Source: Humulus lupulus
Taxonomy: Eukaryota > Streptophyta > Magnoliopsida > Rosales > Cannabaceae
Direction: 5' to 3'
DNA: 64,000 nucleotides
Assembly (NCBI RefSeq): GCF_963169125.1
Contig: NC_084798.1
Coordinates: forward strand, 197,837,481 to 197,901,480
Part shown: in pieces, positions 11,875-22,778 of the stretch
Position numbering within the stretch: position 1 is the stretch's first letter
Layout: the number at the start of each line of letters is the position of its first letter
Notes under the pieces: generated by a model
Told to the model about the DNA's origin: nothing
The model's database searches: none
What the model saw: the letters and a program-made list of their open reading frames with translations, nothing else
Position numbers and translations under genes: made by a program

Positions 11875-12290
11875 TTATGCCAACAAATCCTTTGCTTTGT
11901 TTAAATAAGCAACCATCTTTAGACCCCTGGCTTGATATTCTCTAGCAATTTGATTAACCATTAACTGGGAGTCACTATAGACTTCAAGCGACTTTATGTT
12001 CATGGCCTTGGCTAATCTTAATCTTGCGAGCAATGCTTGGTATTTGGCTTCGTTATTGGACGCTGTGAATTCGAATCTGTTTGTGCAGTGGAATCGATGT
12101 TCTTCAGGTGTGACTAAAATCACACCTGCTCTAGCGTTGTGCTCGTTAGAAGAGCCATCTACGAACAACTTCCAAGAGGGAGTTTGGCTTTGAGGTTCAG
12201 GCTCTTTTGCTAGCCCAATGTCCTGGAGCCCCGTAAATTCTGTGACAAAATCTGCTAGAGCTTGTCCCTTCACTGCTGCTCATGGAAAGT
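11875..12290 (-). pseudogene. Second RNase H domain of the Tat pol
   Basis: One open stretch of 132 codons holds the RNase H fold: WKLFVDGSSN (first Asp), NNEAKYQALLARL (Glu) and VYSDSQLMVNQI (next Asp). It follows the RT-RNase H block and precedes integrase, the position of the additional RNase H known in Tat elements. The catalytic residues look intact, but neighbouring pol is interrupted, so expression as part of a polyprotein is doubtful. Confidence 0.85.
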
Positions 12291-13545
12291 AAGAAAATCG
12301 AACTATCCAAGTTCAACTGCCCATTTCAGTAATCGACCAGTGGCTTCTGGCTTTTGCAAGACTTGCCGTAGTGGCTGGTCGGTGAGTATTGTGATGGTGT
12401 GAGCTTGAAAGTATGGCCGCATCTTTCTGGAGGCTACGATCAAGCAGTAGGCTAATTTCTCAATCGGTGGATATCACAGTTCTGCTCCTATTAGCCTTTT
12501 TCTTATATAGTACACAACTTTTTGCACATGTTCGTCCTTTCTTACCAGTACAGCACTAGCAACATATTTTGTGACCACCAAATAGATTAACAAAGTTTCC
12601 TTTTCAACTGACTTAGATAAAAATGGTGGTTGCAACATATGAGACTTTAGAGCCTAGAAAGCCTATTCACACTCCTCCGTCCATTCAAATTTCTTAATGC
12701 CCCTAAGTAGATTAAAAAATGGGACGCACTTGTCTGTAGATTTGGAGATAAATCTACTTAAAGCGACAATCCTTCCGGTTAGGCTTTGAACATCTTTTAT
12801 CTTAGTTGGTGACTTCATTTCAATCAGGGCCTTGATCTTTTCGAGATTTGCTTCAATGCCTCATGAGTTCACTATAAATCCCAATAATTTCCCTGATCCA
12901 ACTCCGAAGGAACACTTAAGGGGATTCAACTTCATCTGATACTTGTTTAAGACGTTGAAGCACTCTTGTAGGTCCTGGATATGTTCTTTTGCTTTATTCG
13001 TCTTAACTAGCATGTCATCAACATATACTTCCATATTTAAACTGATCAGCTCCTTGAACATGTGATTGACTAATCGCTCGTAAGTCGCACCAGCATTTTT
13101 CAAACTGAAAGGCATTACTTTGTAACAGTAAAGCCCTGTATCGGTCTGAAAGCTAGTGTGATCCTCATCAGGTGGGTGCATAGTGATCTAATTGTACCCA
13201 AAGTATGCATCCATGAATGATAGGATCTCGTGCCCTGAAGTGGCATCGACTAGCTAGTCGATCCTTGGGATTGGGAAACAATCCTTTGGGTAGGCTTTAT
13301 TAAGGTCTGTGAAATCAACGCATGTTCTCCATTTGCAATTTGGCTTGGGAACCAGTACGGGATTAGAGACCCATGATGGATAAAATGCTACCCTGATGAA
13401 TCCGTTCTCCTTTAGCTTCTCGACTTCTTCTTTTAAAGCTTTCGATCTATCTTTGTCGAGCAACCTTCTTTTCTGTTGTACTTGTGGAAATTTTTTATCT
13501 ATGTTCAAGACATGGCTGATAACTGATGGGTCAATCACAACCATA
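12291..13545 (-). pseudogene. Tat reverse transcriptase and first RNase H
   Basis: The minus strand gives VLVPKPNCKWRTCVDFTDLN and AYPKDCFPIPRID (13544-13254), then GYNQITMHPPDEDHT and TDTGLYCYKVMPFSLKNAGA, with the catalytic motif VYVDDMLVKT. Downstream come the RT thumb-like TKIKDVQSLTGRIVALSRF and RNase H-like ITILTDQPLRQVLQKPEATG near 12380. In-frame stops lie between the two open RT pieces (near 13253) and after 12861. RT would copy element RNA into cDNA. Confidence 0.85.
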
Positions 13546-14290
13546 TCTTTGTGAAATCAGGCCTTCCTACTTCTTCTTCAAAAATTCCACCAGTTTTTGT
13601 TTTGTTGTTGTCTCTAAGTTTTTACCGACTTTCACAACCCTAGTCGGATGTGACTCATCGAGTTGGACCTCCTCGAGGTCCTCGGCTGGTCCTGCATCTT
13701 CATCAAAATCCCCAAAGAGAGGATCTAAATCCTTATCCTCACTTTGGGCTACACCCTATTTGGCGACGTGCTCACTTAATGGGGCTTGTATCTTATTAGC
13801 CAATTGCAACCCTTTTTCAGCTCCTTCACTCGATCCACCCTTTTTCGGTTTAGTAATCGAGGAATTGTAGCATTCCCTCGCTTCTCACTGGTTTCCCAAC
13901 ACGCATCTTATCCCTGCGTCGGTTGGAAACTTCATGGGTGCCATACCGAGGTCACGACTCGCAGGTCGACTAGAATAAGCCTTCCAATCACAGCATTATA
14001 TGCAGAAGGACAATCAACTACTATAAAAGTAGTGATTAATGTCCTGTTCATAGGTGCAATTCCTGCTGTGACCGGAAGCCTGATCGACCCTATTGGCGTG
14101 AGCCCTTCGCCAAAAAAACCATAAATGGTTTGGTTGCATGGCTCCAAATCCTTCACGGAAAACTTCATCCTTTCAAGCGAGGACTTGTACAGAATATTTA
14201 CTGAGCTCCCTGTGTCCACTAACACCCACTTAACCATCATATTGGAAATTTGGACATCCACGACCAGAGGGTCTGAATGGGGGAACTAGA
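13546..14290 (-). pseudogene. Tat aspartic protease and linker
   Basis: An open frame at 14261-13932 encodes VKWVLVDTGSSVNILYKSSL, containing the DTGSS active-site motif of retroviral-type aspartic proteases, followed by YGFFGEGLTPIGSIRLPV and FIVVDCPSAYNAVIGR. Downstream to 13546 is an acidic linker toward RT (EDAGPAEDLEEVQL in a shifted frame). The enzyme would process the gag-pol polyprotein. The homologous region at 50220-50650 helps confirm the call. Confidence 0.82.
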
Positions 14291-14459
14291 CGTGCTGAGC
14301 GTCAAGCTCAGAGAAAGTTATCAGTTCTTCCTCTGTTCGAGCTTTCTTGGGAGTTCGCTCCTAAACATTCAACATAAGAATGTCTTGGTCGTGGCATAAG
14401 GTTCGGGAGTATCGCTCCGTTGCCTTCCCACTATCTCTTGCTAGGTGTGGTCCGCCACA

Positions 14460-16599
14460 AATGGTTAGCAACGTACCCGCCACAGGAGCTGGCTATAAAT
14501 GGGGCGAGCGTTGGCGTACAGGTGCCTGCTCGTTGCCTCCTTTAGCCTCTCGCTGAGAACCTCCAGTGGCTCGTATGTATCTCCTTAGGTGTCCTTGTCT
14601 GATAAGGAACTCAATTTCATCTTTCAGCTGGTTGCACTCATTGGTGTCATGACCATGGTCGTTGTGAAAACGACAAAACTTGGTTGTATCTCTCTTGGAT
14701 ATATCTTTCCTTATTAGAGCTGGTCGCTTGTAAGGGACATTGGTGCTAGTCGCCTGGTACACCTCTGCTCTGCTTTCGATTAGGGCCGTGTAATTGGTGA
14801 ATCTTGGCTCGTATCAGTTACCCTTAGGGCACTTATTCTCAGAGGTCGATGGCTTGTTGTTTGCCTTTTTTCCACCATTTTCCCGTTGTTTTTTCCGTTG
14901 CCATTGGGTTTATCTGACCCATTGGTGGCTTTTGCAGGATCTTTCTTTGGCCCCTTGTCTCCTGTAGGCGACTTCCCTTCGTTAGCAATCGCCTCTTTGA
15001 GTTTGATGTACCGGTCTGCTCGATCCAGGAATTCTTGGGTACTTTTCACCCCATTCTTCCTTAAACTATTCCAGAGGGGTGAGTGGAACCACACTCTAGC
15101 AGTAAGTGCCATCATTTTCCCCTCATCTCCAACCGTCTTAGCTCTAGCTACCTCTCGCATAAAATGCTCGACATATTCCTTTAAGGATTCTCCCTCCTTT
15201 TGGCGTATCTCGACCAATTGGTTGGCTTTAGTCGGATGTACTCGACCAGCGTAGAATTGCCCGTAGAAATCCTTTACGAAAATCTCCCATGACACTATGC
15301 TAGCAGGAGGGAATTTGAAGAACCATTCCTGGGCTGTATCGGATAAGGTGGCTGGAAAGATTCTGCAATGAGCGTCATCCGACACCTTCTGGATGTCCAT
15401 CTGTATCTCAAACTTATTCACATGAGATACCAGGTCCCCATATCCATCGAAGTTGGGCAATACTGGCATCTTAAATTTACTTGGGGTTTCTTCCATTGCT
15501 ATTCTTTGTATGAATGGAGTGCCTCTTCTCCGATGTTTGGCTCCCCACCAGTTGATGTACAACCTAATTCAGCGCATCGATCTGGGCCTGTACTGCGTCT
15601 GGTATTGCTGGGGCTACCGATGCTGGAGGAGCGTACTCATCGTGCCTTTCCCACCTATCATTGAGCACATCCCTCAAGTCATCATCTCTACGCCTTTGCT
15701 CTGTAGCGCCCAACCGAACAAAGATGTTAGGTTGCCTAGGCTGCCCCCAGCGTTCTGGCTCGCAGGCCTATTTTCTCTTGGTGGGGGATTCCGTTCTCCA
15801 CCCCTCTCTTCTTGTCTTTGACCAACATTTCCTTTGTCGGAATCAGCCTCATTGTAGTCTTGTCCACCTCTAAAATGTGACCGGTTATGTTGCGACCTGC
15901 TGATCGCACTGTCACCTCCTCTTGCTGGCATGTCCCGAGCATTAGGGGGATGCATGCGCTGGTCGGTGGGTCCCCGGGCATTATTATTTCGTGGGGGCCC
16001 CTGACCGCAGAACCTGACTCGAGTTGTCTCCTGCTAGCAGAAGGACGCTGTACCTTGTTCGGTGGGTTCAGTTTCTCAGCAGTTTGGCGTCTAGGACTTC
16101 GGGGTAGCTGCCCGGCCCTATTATGCCTTTGATGCTAATGATTATCTCGATCAGAACGAGAAGGTGGTTGCTGCTCAGGGTTTTGAAATGCAATATCCCG
16201 AGGGCTTGCCGACTAAGGTGGAGGACTTGGGTCTGGGCCTTGTTGTGGTGGTGCACTTGGTGGCTAATCCGGTTGAGAAGTTGGCGCAGGTTGTCCCCAA
16301 GACAACTAAATGGCTGCCTCCAGGGCGTCGGTGGCATCTCTCTGTCAGCGGTCCATGTCGGCCTACCGCTCATTCAACTTTTGATGCTGACGGTCAATTT
16401 CTCTCTGTTGCAACGCCATTGTCTCAGCCATATTCTCCTAATTAGCCCTTAGATTGGCTAACTCCTCCTGCAACACACTCAGTAATGTCCTCAAGGTCTC
16501 AGAGTCCATCTCCTCCACTTCGAAATGCAACTGTGGTTCATCTTCAGCCACATTTGGTTGAGGAGGTTGGGTGGATGTAGCACCAGAGGTTTTTCCCAT
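14460..16599 (-). pseudogene. Tat gag (capsid and nucleocapsid)
   Basis: The best start is ATG at 16599 (MGKTSGATSTQPPQPN), 70 bp after the PBS. The N-terminal part (to about 15600) is Gln/Pro-rich with a short coiled coil (EELANLRAN) and several stops. The open frame 15562-14780 holds the Retrotrans_gag capsid domain: FKMPVLPNFDGYGDLVSHVN, FPATLSDTAQEWFFKF, DFYGQFYAG and RQKEGESLKEYVEHFMRE. A second frame (14762-14493) has a zinc-knuckle-like FCRFHNDHGHDTNECNQLKD. Gag packages element RNA into virus-like particles in the cytoplasm. It closely resembles the plus-strand gag at 46454-47413. Confidence 0.88.
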
Positions 16600-16648
16600 C
16601 TTTCTGGATGTTTTTGTTATTTGATTTTTCTGGAAGTCTTGAGCTGAA

Positions 16649-16669
16649 CTCTCAATGAATGCACCAAAA
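16649..16669 (-). other. Primer binding site of the nested Tat element
   Basis: Directly after the 5' LTR the minus strand reads TTTTGGTGCATTCATTGAGA. The plus-strand Tat element has TTTTGGTGCTTTCATTGAGA next to its LTR (42576). I do not assign the priming tRNA. Confidence 0.65.
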
Positions 16670-17299
16670 TGTCGACCCTCGAATTGGCCAATGACACGGA
16701 GTCAGATAAATGATATAAAGTAGGATGAAAACGAGAAGAACTCCAGACAAAAAGATAAACGACACAAACGGTTTATAGTGGTTCAGCCCCAATAGAATAG
16801 TAACAACCTACATGCACTTAATGTTCTTATTGATATAGTATTCCAAGAATAGTGATCAATGAACTAGGGTTCACGAGTTTCACTAGATCTCAGATAAATA
16901 TAATTGTGATGGATAACAACACTCTTTTTCTCTCTTAGAATCTCTTAGCTCAAGCGTTCTTCAGCCAAATGTTCGAAAAACAAAAAGTCCCCTCTCTTGA
17001 GCCCTTTGATTCTTATTTATAGGCCCAAGGAGGTTTTCATGGGCCAATGGGCCGTAATTACATTTAATACATGCGTATCTAAACAATAACAAAAATTATA
17101 ATGAATACGTAATTACAAGATTGCATATTTGAAGGAAATAACTGAATATATGCGATAAGGCTGGTCGCCCATGATTACTTGATAGGTCGATGGTCCTGGT
17201 CTAGGGTCGAGGAGGATATGTTCACTTAAAACTACCACGTGTTTCCCACATGTAGATCAATCCTGCCACGTCATCAGGTAGTCCATTCTTGGGTAAACA
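16670..17299 (-). repeat. 5' LTR of the nested Tat element
   Basis: 630 bp, TGTTTACCCAAG to AGGGTCGACA on the minus strand, the uninterrupted partner of 1916-4327. A minus-strand TATA lies at about 17012-17021 (TATAAATAAG). Divergence between the two LTRs is obvious by eye, about one base in ten over the first 150 bp, so the insertion is not recent. Confidence 0.88.
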
Positions 17300-17383
17300 C
17301 TATTAGACCGTAATTCCTTTATCCCCTTCTCCAGGATGCGAACCGGTCGTTCCTCATAACTTAGGTCTTTCAGAATCGCTAAC
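17300..17383. repeat. 84-bp direct repeat, right copy
   Basis: Starts directly after the CA end of the Tat 5' LTR and repeats 1832-1915 with four differences. It reads on into host integrase sequence, whereas the left copy reads on into the chromodomain. The original uninterrupted site therefore had this segment once. Confidence 0.9.
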
Positions 17384-18475
17384 GTATCATAGTTGAGAAT
17401 GTGGGATGGGTCTGACACATATCTATGTAGCATCGAGATGTGACATACATTGTGGTTATCTGCTAGAGCTGGCGGTAGGGATAATCTATATGCTATTGGT
17501 CCCACCTTGTCCAATATCCCAAAAGGATCTATAAACCGGGGACTAAATTTGCCTTTCTTCCTAAACTTCTTCACTCCTTTCATAGGAGATATTCTTAAGA
17601 AGACTTGATCTCCGACCTTGAATTCCACATCTCGTCGCTTGACATCCATATAAATCTTTTGTCGACTCTGAGCAGCGAGCATACACTTTCTAATTAGTTC
17701 CACTACATCTTGAGCCTCTCTAATAACCCCGGGTCCAAGAAGTTGTCTTTCTCCTACCTCTTCCCAATGTAATGACGACTGGAATTTCCTTCCATAAAGT
17801 AGCTCATAGGGTGCCATACCAATAGTTGCCTGGTAGCTATTATTGTATGATAATTCTATAAGTGGCAAATACTTACTCCATGATTCTAGTACACAAGCGC
17901 ACAACATATCTTCTAAAATCTGTATGGTATGGTCGGACTGTCCATCGGTCTAAGGATGAAATGCCGTGTTGAGACTTAGCTTGGTACCCATGGCTTGCTG
18001 CAAGCTTCCCCAAAATCTTGATGTGAACACCGAACCTCTGTCAGATACTATGGTCTGAGGGAATCCATGCAGTCGTACAATTTCTTGAACATAGATGTTT
18101 GCATACTAGTCCATAGTGTACGTAGTCTTGATAGGTAGGAAGTGGGTTGACTTTGTGAGTCTATCCACCACAACCCAAGTCGAACTTGTTCGTGGTAATC
18201 CTGTCACGAAGTCCATGGCTATGTCTTCCCACTTCCAATCTGGAATACTAAGCGGTTGCAATAAGCTTGTGGGTCGTTGATGTTCTGCCTTTACTTGCTG
18301 GTATATTAGGCATTTGGACACATACTCTGCTACGTCTTTTTTCATTCCTGACCACCAATATAGTGCCTTAAGGTCATGAGTCATCTTGGTAGACCTCGGG
18401 TGAACTGAGTATGGGGTAGTGTGTGCCTCTTCTAATATCTTCTTCTTAATCACATGGTCAATCGACACGCATACC
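17300..18475 (-). pseudogene. Chromovirus integrase (main part)
   Basis: The zinc-finger region is [20 protein letters not shown] followed by [10 protein letters not shown], where the second Cys of CxxC has become Tyr. The core has [20 protein letters not shown] (first Asp) and [14 protein letters not shown] (second Asp). The third catalytic residue, normally Glu in GQSERTIQ, reads Asp in GQSDHTIQ. The C-terminal part includes FKVGDQVFLRISPMKGVKKF and YEERPVRILEKGIK. Stops occur near 18104 and 17953. The rest of the reading frame lies at 1726-1915 beyond the nested Tat element. Confidence 0.86.
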
Positions 18476-19062
18476 CGACCCTTATATCTCAAGAACCCCT
18501 GTCTTGATATAGAGAAATTTGTAGTCTTGCCTTCTTTGACTGCAACCATATGTGATAATAACGTGTCATCATGCCCTTTCCCGATCCGTATATCATCTAG
18601 TAAACTTGACTGGATGGACAAGTTAGCTAGTTGACTCATGACTATTTCTATCCCAACATTAATCAGCTCTCGTTGTAGCGACTTTTCAATTCCGGACAAT
18701 GCTGCCAAATTTTCATAACTCTTATGAATTAACACAACTGGAACTACATTTTCCTTTCTTGGGTGGTATAGGATTTTGTAGTCATTGACCTTTACTAGTT
18801 CCAACCACCCGCGCTGCCTCATGTTGAGCTCCTTTTGCGTGAAGAAATATTTTAAGCTCTTGTGGTCAGTATAAATCTCACACTGTTCTCCATAAAGATA
18901 GTGGTGCCAGATTTTCAGTGCGAAGACCACCGCTGCCAAATCCATATTGTGTGTTGGACAGCGTTGCTCACATTCCTTCAACTGTCTTAAGGCGTAGGGT
19001 ATCACCTTGTCATTTTGCATCAGCACACAACCTAAACCTTGCTGGGACACATCACAATATAG
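18476..19062 (-). pseudogene. Chromovirus RNase H
   Basis: Begins near [20 protein letters not shown] and includes [40 protein letters not shown] and [20 protein letters not shown], the usual RNase H block of chromovirus pol. The frame is open from 19050 into integrase. A stop (TAA near 19063) separates it from RT. It would remove the RNA strand during cDNA synthesis. Confidence 0.87.
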
Positions 19063-19870
19063 TTAAAACTTGTCGTTGGGTGTTGGTACGCAAAGTACTG
19101 GTGCTGAACACAATTTGTCTTTGGGCATCTGGAAACTTTCTTGACATTTATCCATCCAGTTGAACTTTTTCTGCTTCCGGGTCAAGTTGGTAAGCGGAGT
19201 GACTATCTCAGAAAAGCCTTCTAAAAATCTCTGGTAATAGTCTGCTTGCCCGAGAAAACTTCTAACCTCTGACACATTCTTAGATCTTGGCCAATCCTTC
19301 ACAGCCTCTACCTTAGTTGGATCTACTGCGCCTCCATCTTTGGATACTATGTGCCCGAGGAACGCTACTTGTGATAGCCAAAATTCGCATTTTTTGAACT
19401 TGGCGTAAAGTTGATGCTCCTTTAGTCACAACATGGTTAGTCTTAAATGTTTCTCGTGCTCGACTTCGTCCTTAGATTACACCAATATATCGTCAATGAA
19501 CACCACGATGAATTTATCCAAGTAATCTTTGAAGAACCGGTTCATTAAGTCCATAATGGCACCTAGAGCATTGGTAAGACCAAAAGAGATAACTAGAAAC
19601 TCATAATGTCCATATTGAGTCCTAAAAGCTATATTTGGTATATCTTCTTCCCTTACCTTGAGCTGGTGATAACCAGACCGTAGATCAATCTTTGAAAATA
19701 CAGTCACTCCTCGGAGTTGATCAAATAAGTCGTCAATCCGGGGTAGGGGTACTTGCTCTTGATTGTCACCTTGTTCAGCTCGCGGTAATCGATACACATC
19801 CGCATGCTTCCATCCCCCCCCCCCCCAATGGTGAATGGCTCAGTTTGATGAAACCTAAGTTCTTGTAACT
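19063..19870 (-). pseudogene. Chromovirus reverse transcriptase
   Basis: The minus strand encodes [20 protein letters not shown] in one frame, then after a frameshift near 19742 [29 protein letters not shown] and the catalytic FIDDILV (canonical YxDD, here F-I-D-D). Downstream come [17 protein letters not shown] and [17 protein letters not shown] run of 13 C (19814-19826, G on the coding strand) replaces part of the usual KKKDG segment before [11 protein letters not shown] stop follows the catalytic motif. Confidence 0.88.
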
Positions 19871-20480
19871 ACGTTTTCAACTCCTTGAGTTTGGTAGGTG
19901 CCATTCGGTATGGCGCCTTTGAGATAGGATTGGTTCCCTATACTAGTTCGATTGAAGTCAATTTCTCGAGTAGGGGATAAGCCTAGTAAGTCATCAGGAA
20001 ATATTTTTGGAAATTCCTTTATAATGCGGACGTCTCCAACCTTTAATGGTGTTTCCTGTGCCACACCCATGACGCTTGCTAAGAATGCATGACATCCTTT
20101 CTCTATCATCCTTTGAGCTTTGAAAGATGAGATAAGCGGTGTTCGTAGTCCTGAAACCTTTCCCATAAAACATAGTTTCTGATCCTCAGGGGTTTCGAAC
20201 GTCACTTGCATGTGTCTACAATCTATGGTTACACCATGTCTTGCTAACCAATCTATGCCTAGTATTACATCGACGCCCTTGATCTCTAGCTCTATCAGGT
20301 CTCCTACTAGCTCCGTGCTCTCGACTTTAATCGGTACTCCTCGTGCTATTAGTTATGATAGAACAACTTCGCCCGAAGGCGGTTTCGTAACAAACCTATT
20401 TCTAAATCTTTCACAAGGTTTGTCTAGTTTTTTTTATCATTCCTAACGAGATATATGAGCGTGTTGCTCCCGAATCAAAC
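19871..20480 (-). pseudogene. Chromovirus aspartic protease and linker to RT
   Basis: LFDSGATRSYIS near 20475-20440 carries the DSGA active-site motif. VILGIDWLARHGVTIDCRH (about 20265-20210) is the conserved protease tail, followed by a linker with RIIKEFPKIFPDDLLGLSPT that leads into RT. Frameshifts and stops lie between the motif and the tail (20360-20430). Confidence 0.82.
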
Positions 20481-21762
20481 AATACTGAACATAAATTATC
20501 AAGGATAGGAAGCTGACCTGTGAAACCTTGTTATTGGTTTCGGCTTCTCCCTGGGTGAAAGTGAAGACTCTGGCTGGAAGCATCTTTTTATCTTTCTTCT
20601 CTTTTGTTTTGAGGTGCAGAAAATCTCTTTTCCGATGACCTTCCTGGCCACAATTGTAACAACCCTTGTTGTTTGCACAACACTCCCCAAAATGTTGTTT
20701 CTGGCACTTGGAGCACTGAGGATATTTCACATAACCCCGCCTGTTATTACCATTGTTAGTTCATGCTCTTTTGTCAGCATCGGTTTGCTTATTATCAGGT
20801 TGCTTTCTTTTATGCCCATTATTGCTATGCTGGTTATTGTTGTGGTTTCAACCATTATGAGTCTGATTTTGGTGCTTGGTTTCAAACTTGCTTGCCTCCT
20901 CCTTGCCAACACTTTCTTGGGGCCTTTCCACCTCTATAGCCATTTCTAGAACATCGGCGTAGGAAGTGGTTCCAGGGTTTGCAAGCTTGACCCCTAATTC
21001 AATCTTGGGTCTTAGTCCCTTATTGAACTTAATAACCTTCAAGTAGTCGTTTGGGACTAACTTTGGTGCAAACTTGGCTAGACCATCAAATTGTTGAGCG
21101 TACTCAACTACCGTCAAATATCCCTGTTTCAGATTGGCAAATTCTTCCACCCTTGTAGCGGTGACTGCCGAGTTGTTGTACTTTTTGTGAGCCCCACAAA
21201 TTTGGCCCAAGTCATGGTGGTGACATCATGAGTCTGCTATACCAAATCCCGCCAGATTTTTTCAGTAGATAAGTAGCGCAGAATATGCAATCTGCGTTGC
21301 CGAGGTTCATGTGTGCCAGAATCGACTCTACATTCTCAAGCCACTCTTCAGCCTCAAAGGGGTTAGTTTTCCCTTCAAAATTTGGAACAAGCTGCTTACA
21401 GAAATGCTTGTAGATTGACTCTATTACTGAGATAGATAGGGCACATAATTTTCCATTGGCCATCCCCCATACGGATATCCTCCATTTTGCTCTTGCTAGG
21501 GTGCTTGAGTCGCTGGCTGAGGCTGCGACTGAAGTTGTGGTTGAGGCTGCAGTTGGGGTTGTCGTTGTTGCTGTAGTATTTCTTCTACTTGTTACCATAA
21601 TCGGATAATCTCAGCGTTGTTGTCAATTGGAGGTGGTGCATTTTTATTAGCAATAGATGTGGCAGTGCATTTCCCTCTACTTTAGATTGGAGGGGCCTCG
21701 TGAGTCTCGTTGAAGGTGCTAGGGGCATTACCATTAGTGCGTGCAGACCTATGGAGCGACAT
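20481..21762 (-). pseudogene. Chromovirus gag
   Basis: The start ATG at 21762 (MSLHRSARTNGNAP) matches the start of the plus-strand relative (57734, MSLRRSAHTNGNVP). A Gln/Pro-rich N-terminus has stops. The capsid domain follows: HFCKQLVPNFEGKTNPFEAE, EFANLKQGYLTVVEYAQQFD and GLRPKIELGVKLANPGTTSY. The C-terminal zinc knuckle CYNCGQEGHRKRDF has lost its last Cys (Phe instead), with an additional CSKCQKQHFGEC before it. The relative at 58062-58955 keeps CYNCGQEGHRKKDC intact. Confidence 0.88.
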
Positions 21763-22310
21763 CTTCAACAAAGTTCTAATAGTTGTGAAAACACGTTAGA
21801 ACTTACCCTAATAGTTTCTAAGGAAAAACTTAGTCTAAACAAACATTACTCGGACATATTAGTTATGATTTCTTATGAAAATTTATGTAAGTCATCTTTA
21901 TAAATTAGGGTGTGTTTCTAAACTTAGACTATTAGGCCATCTTTATTCTTTTCAAAGTCTGTTTATAACCACCCTATATGACTTATTTCTAAGGCTCGAA
22001 ACTTGTCGCTGTTCCAAAGTTAACCATATTGAGGGAGGGCTGGGATCTGTAAAATCATTCCCACTTCTATGGCCCCCTAAATTCTCAATACAGACCCCGG
22101 TTCATTGATTTGTATCCACCCTCATTGAAGTCAGTCATTATTTATTGAATTTATTCTAAATTAATTATGATTTTGAAAACCAAAAATTCAAATTCAAACA
22201 TGCCATTAAAAAAAAACAACTTTAATCATTTGGCAAAAGATTTATACTTATTATAATAATAATTCAAAATAAATAAAGAAACAATACTAATAATAACTAG
22301 GGTAAAATTT
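21763..22310 (-). other. Conserved non-coding stretch between the extra ORF and gag
   Basis: No open frame is supported. The sequence is clearly shared with 57201-57733 of the plus-strand relative (for example GATCCCAGC-CTCCCTCA and GGTTAACTTTGGAACA). Just before gag both have GGTAAGTTCTAAC followed by CAACT-TTAGAACT, resembling a splice donor, branch point and acceptor packed into about 35 bp. Confidence 0.6.
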
Positions 22311-22778
22311 CTAAAAATCAAGATCTTCTACATCTGACCCTTCATCTAGCATATCATCAGTTATCTCCTCATAATCATCAATATCGTAAGCCTCGAAACT
22401 ACCATGGAGAATATTTATTAGGATATTATTCTTTTGTTCTTTGGTGAATTGAATCTCAAACCTATAGGTAAACCTAAGTATAAGAAAATAATATCTCATG
22501 GCTACCAGTAAGTCATCTTCATCATCCATAGTCTCCCATAATTCTTCTAATTTTGAAACCACAGAAGAAAAATCCTTAAAAAGCCTTATTACTAGGACAT
22601 ATTTTTCCATGGCTCTCATCATAATTTGCCTAGTGTTTTGAAGGCGAACTATCTTCTTATGAAATTTGACCAATCTCTGAGTGATTATTTCTAGCACTCC
22701 TATTGTATCTCTTGTCTCTCTTACCCTTTTCAATGCCTTAATGGCACAAATATCTTGATAAGTAATAACTCCATTAAT
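22311..22778 (-). CDS. Extra ORF upstream of chromovirus gag, unknown function
   Basis: An unbroken frame of about 155 codons between the PBS and gag. Aligned to its relative (56740-57200), the expected start codon ATG at 22778 is ATT here, so initiation is lost or non-standard. The protein is helical-looking with no recognised domain: YQDICAIKALKRVRE, then TRQIMMRAMEKYVLVIRLFK, LEELWETMDDEDD, FTKEQKNNILINILHG, and a strongly acidic tail DDYEEITDDMLDEG...VEDLDF. No signal peptide or membrane segment. The relative conserves the central part and tail, suggesting past protein-level constraint. It could be an extra structural or regulatory protein of this retrotransposon clade. Confidence 0.6.
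   Translation of the reverse strand: MNGVITYQDICAIKALKRVRETRDTIGVLEIITQRLVKFHKKIVRLQNTRQIMMRAMEKYVLVIRLFKDFSSVVSKLEELWETMDDEDDLLVAMRYYFLILRFTYRFEIQFTKEQKNNILINILHGSFEAYDIDDYEEITDDMLDEGSDVEDLDF

Larger units (their letters stand above)
1916..17299 (-). mobile_element. Tat-lineage Ty3 retrotransposon nested in the chromovirus
   Basis: LTRs begin TG and end CA: 3' LTR 1916-4327 (interrupted) and 5' LTR 16670-17299. The internal order on the minus strand is PBS, gag, protease, RT, RNase H, a second RNase H and integrase; a plus-strand gene then fills the space before the 3' LTR. Two RNase H domains and an extra antisense gene are known features of the Tat lineage (Retand/Ogre-like). It is inactive, with many stops and an integrase deletion. 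Solo LTRs have inserted at 2284-4188 and 6134-8195. Confidence 0.9.

Noticed and set aside
11639..11945. Plus-strand open frames opposite Tat integrase and RNase H, and similar ones opposite other pol regions
   Set aside because: Shadows of the minus-strand coding sequence.
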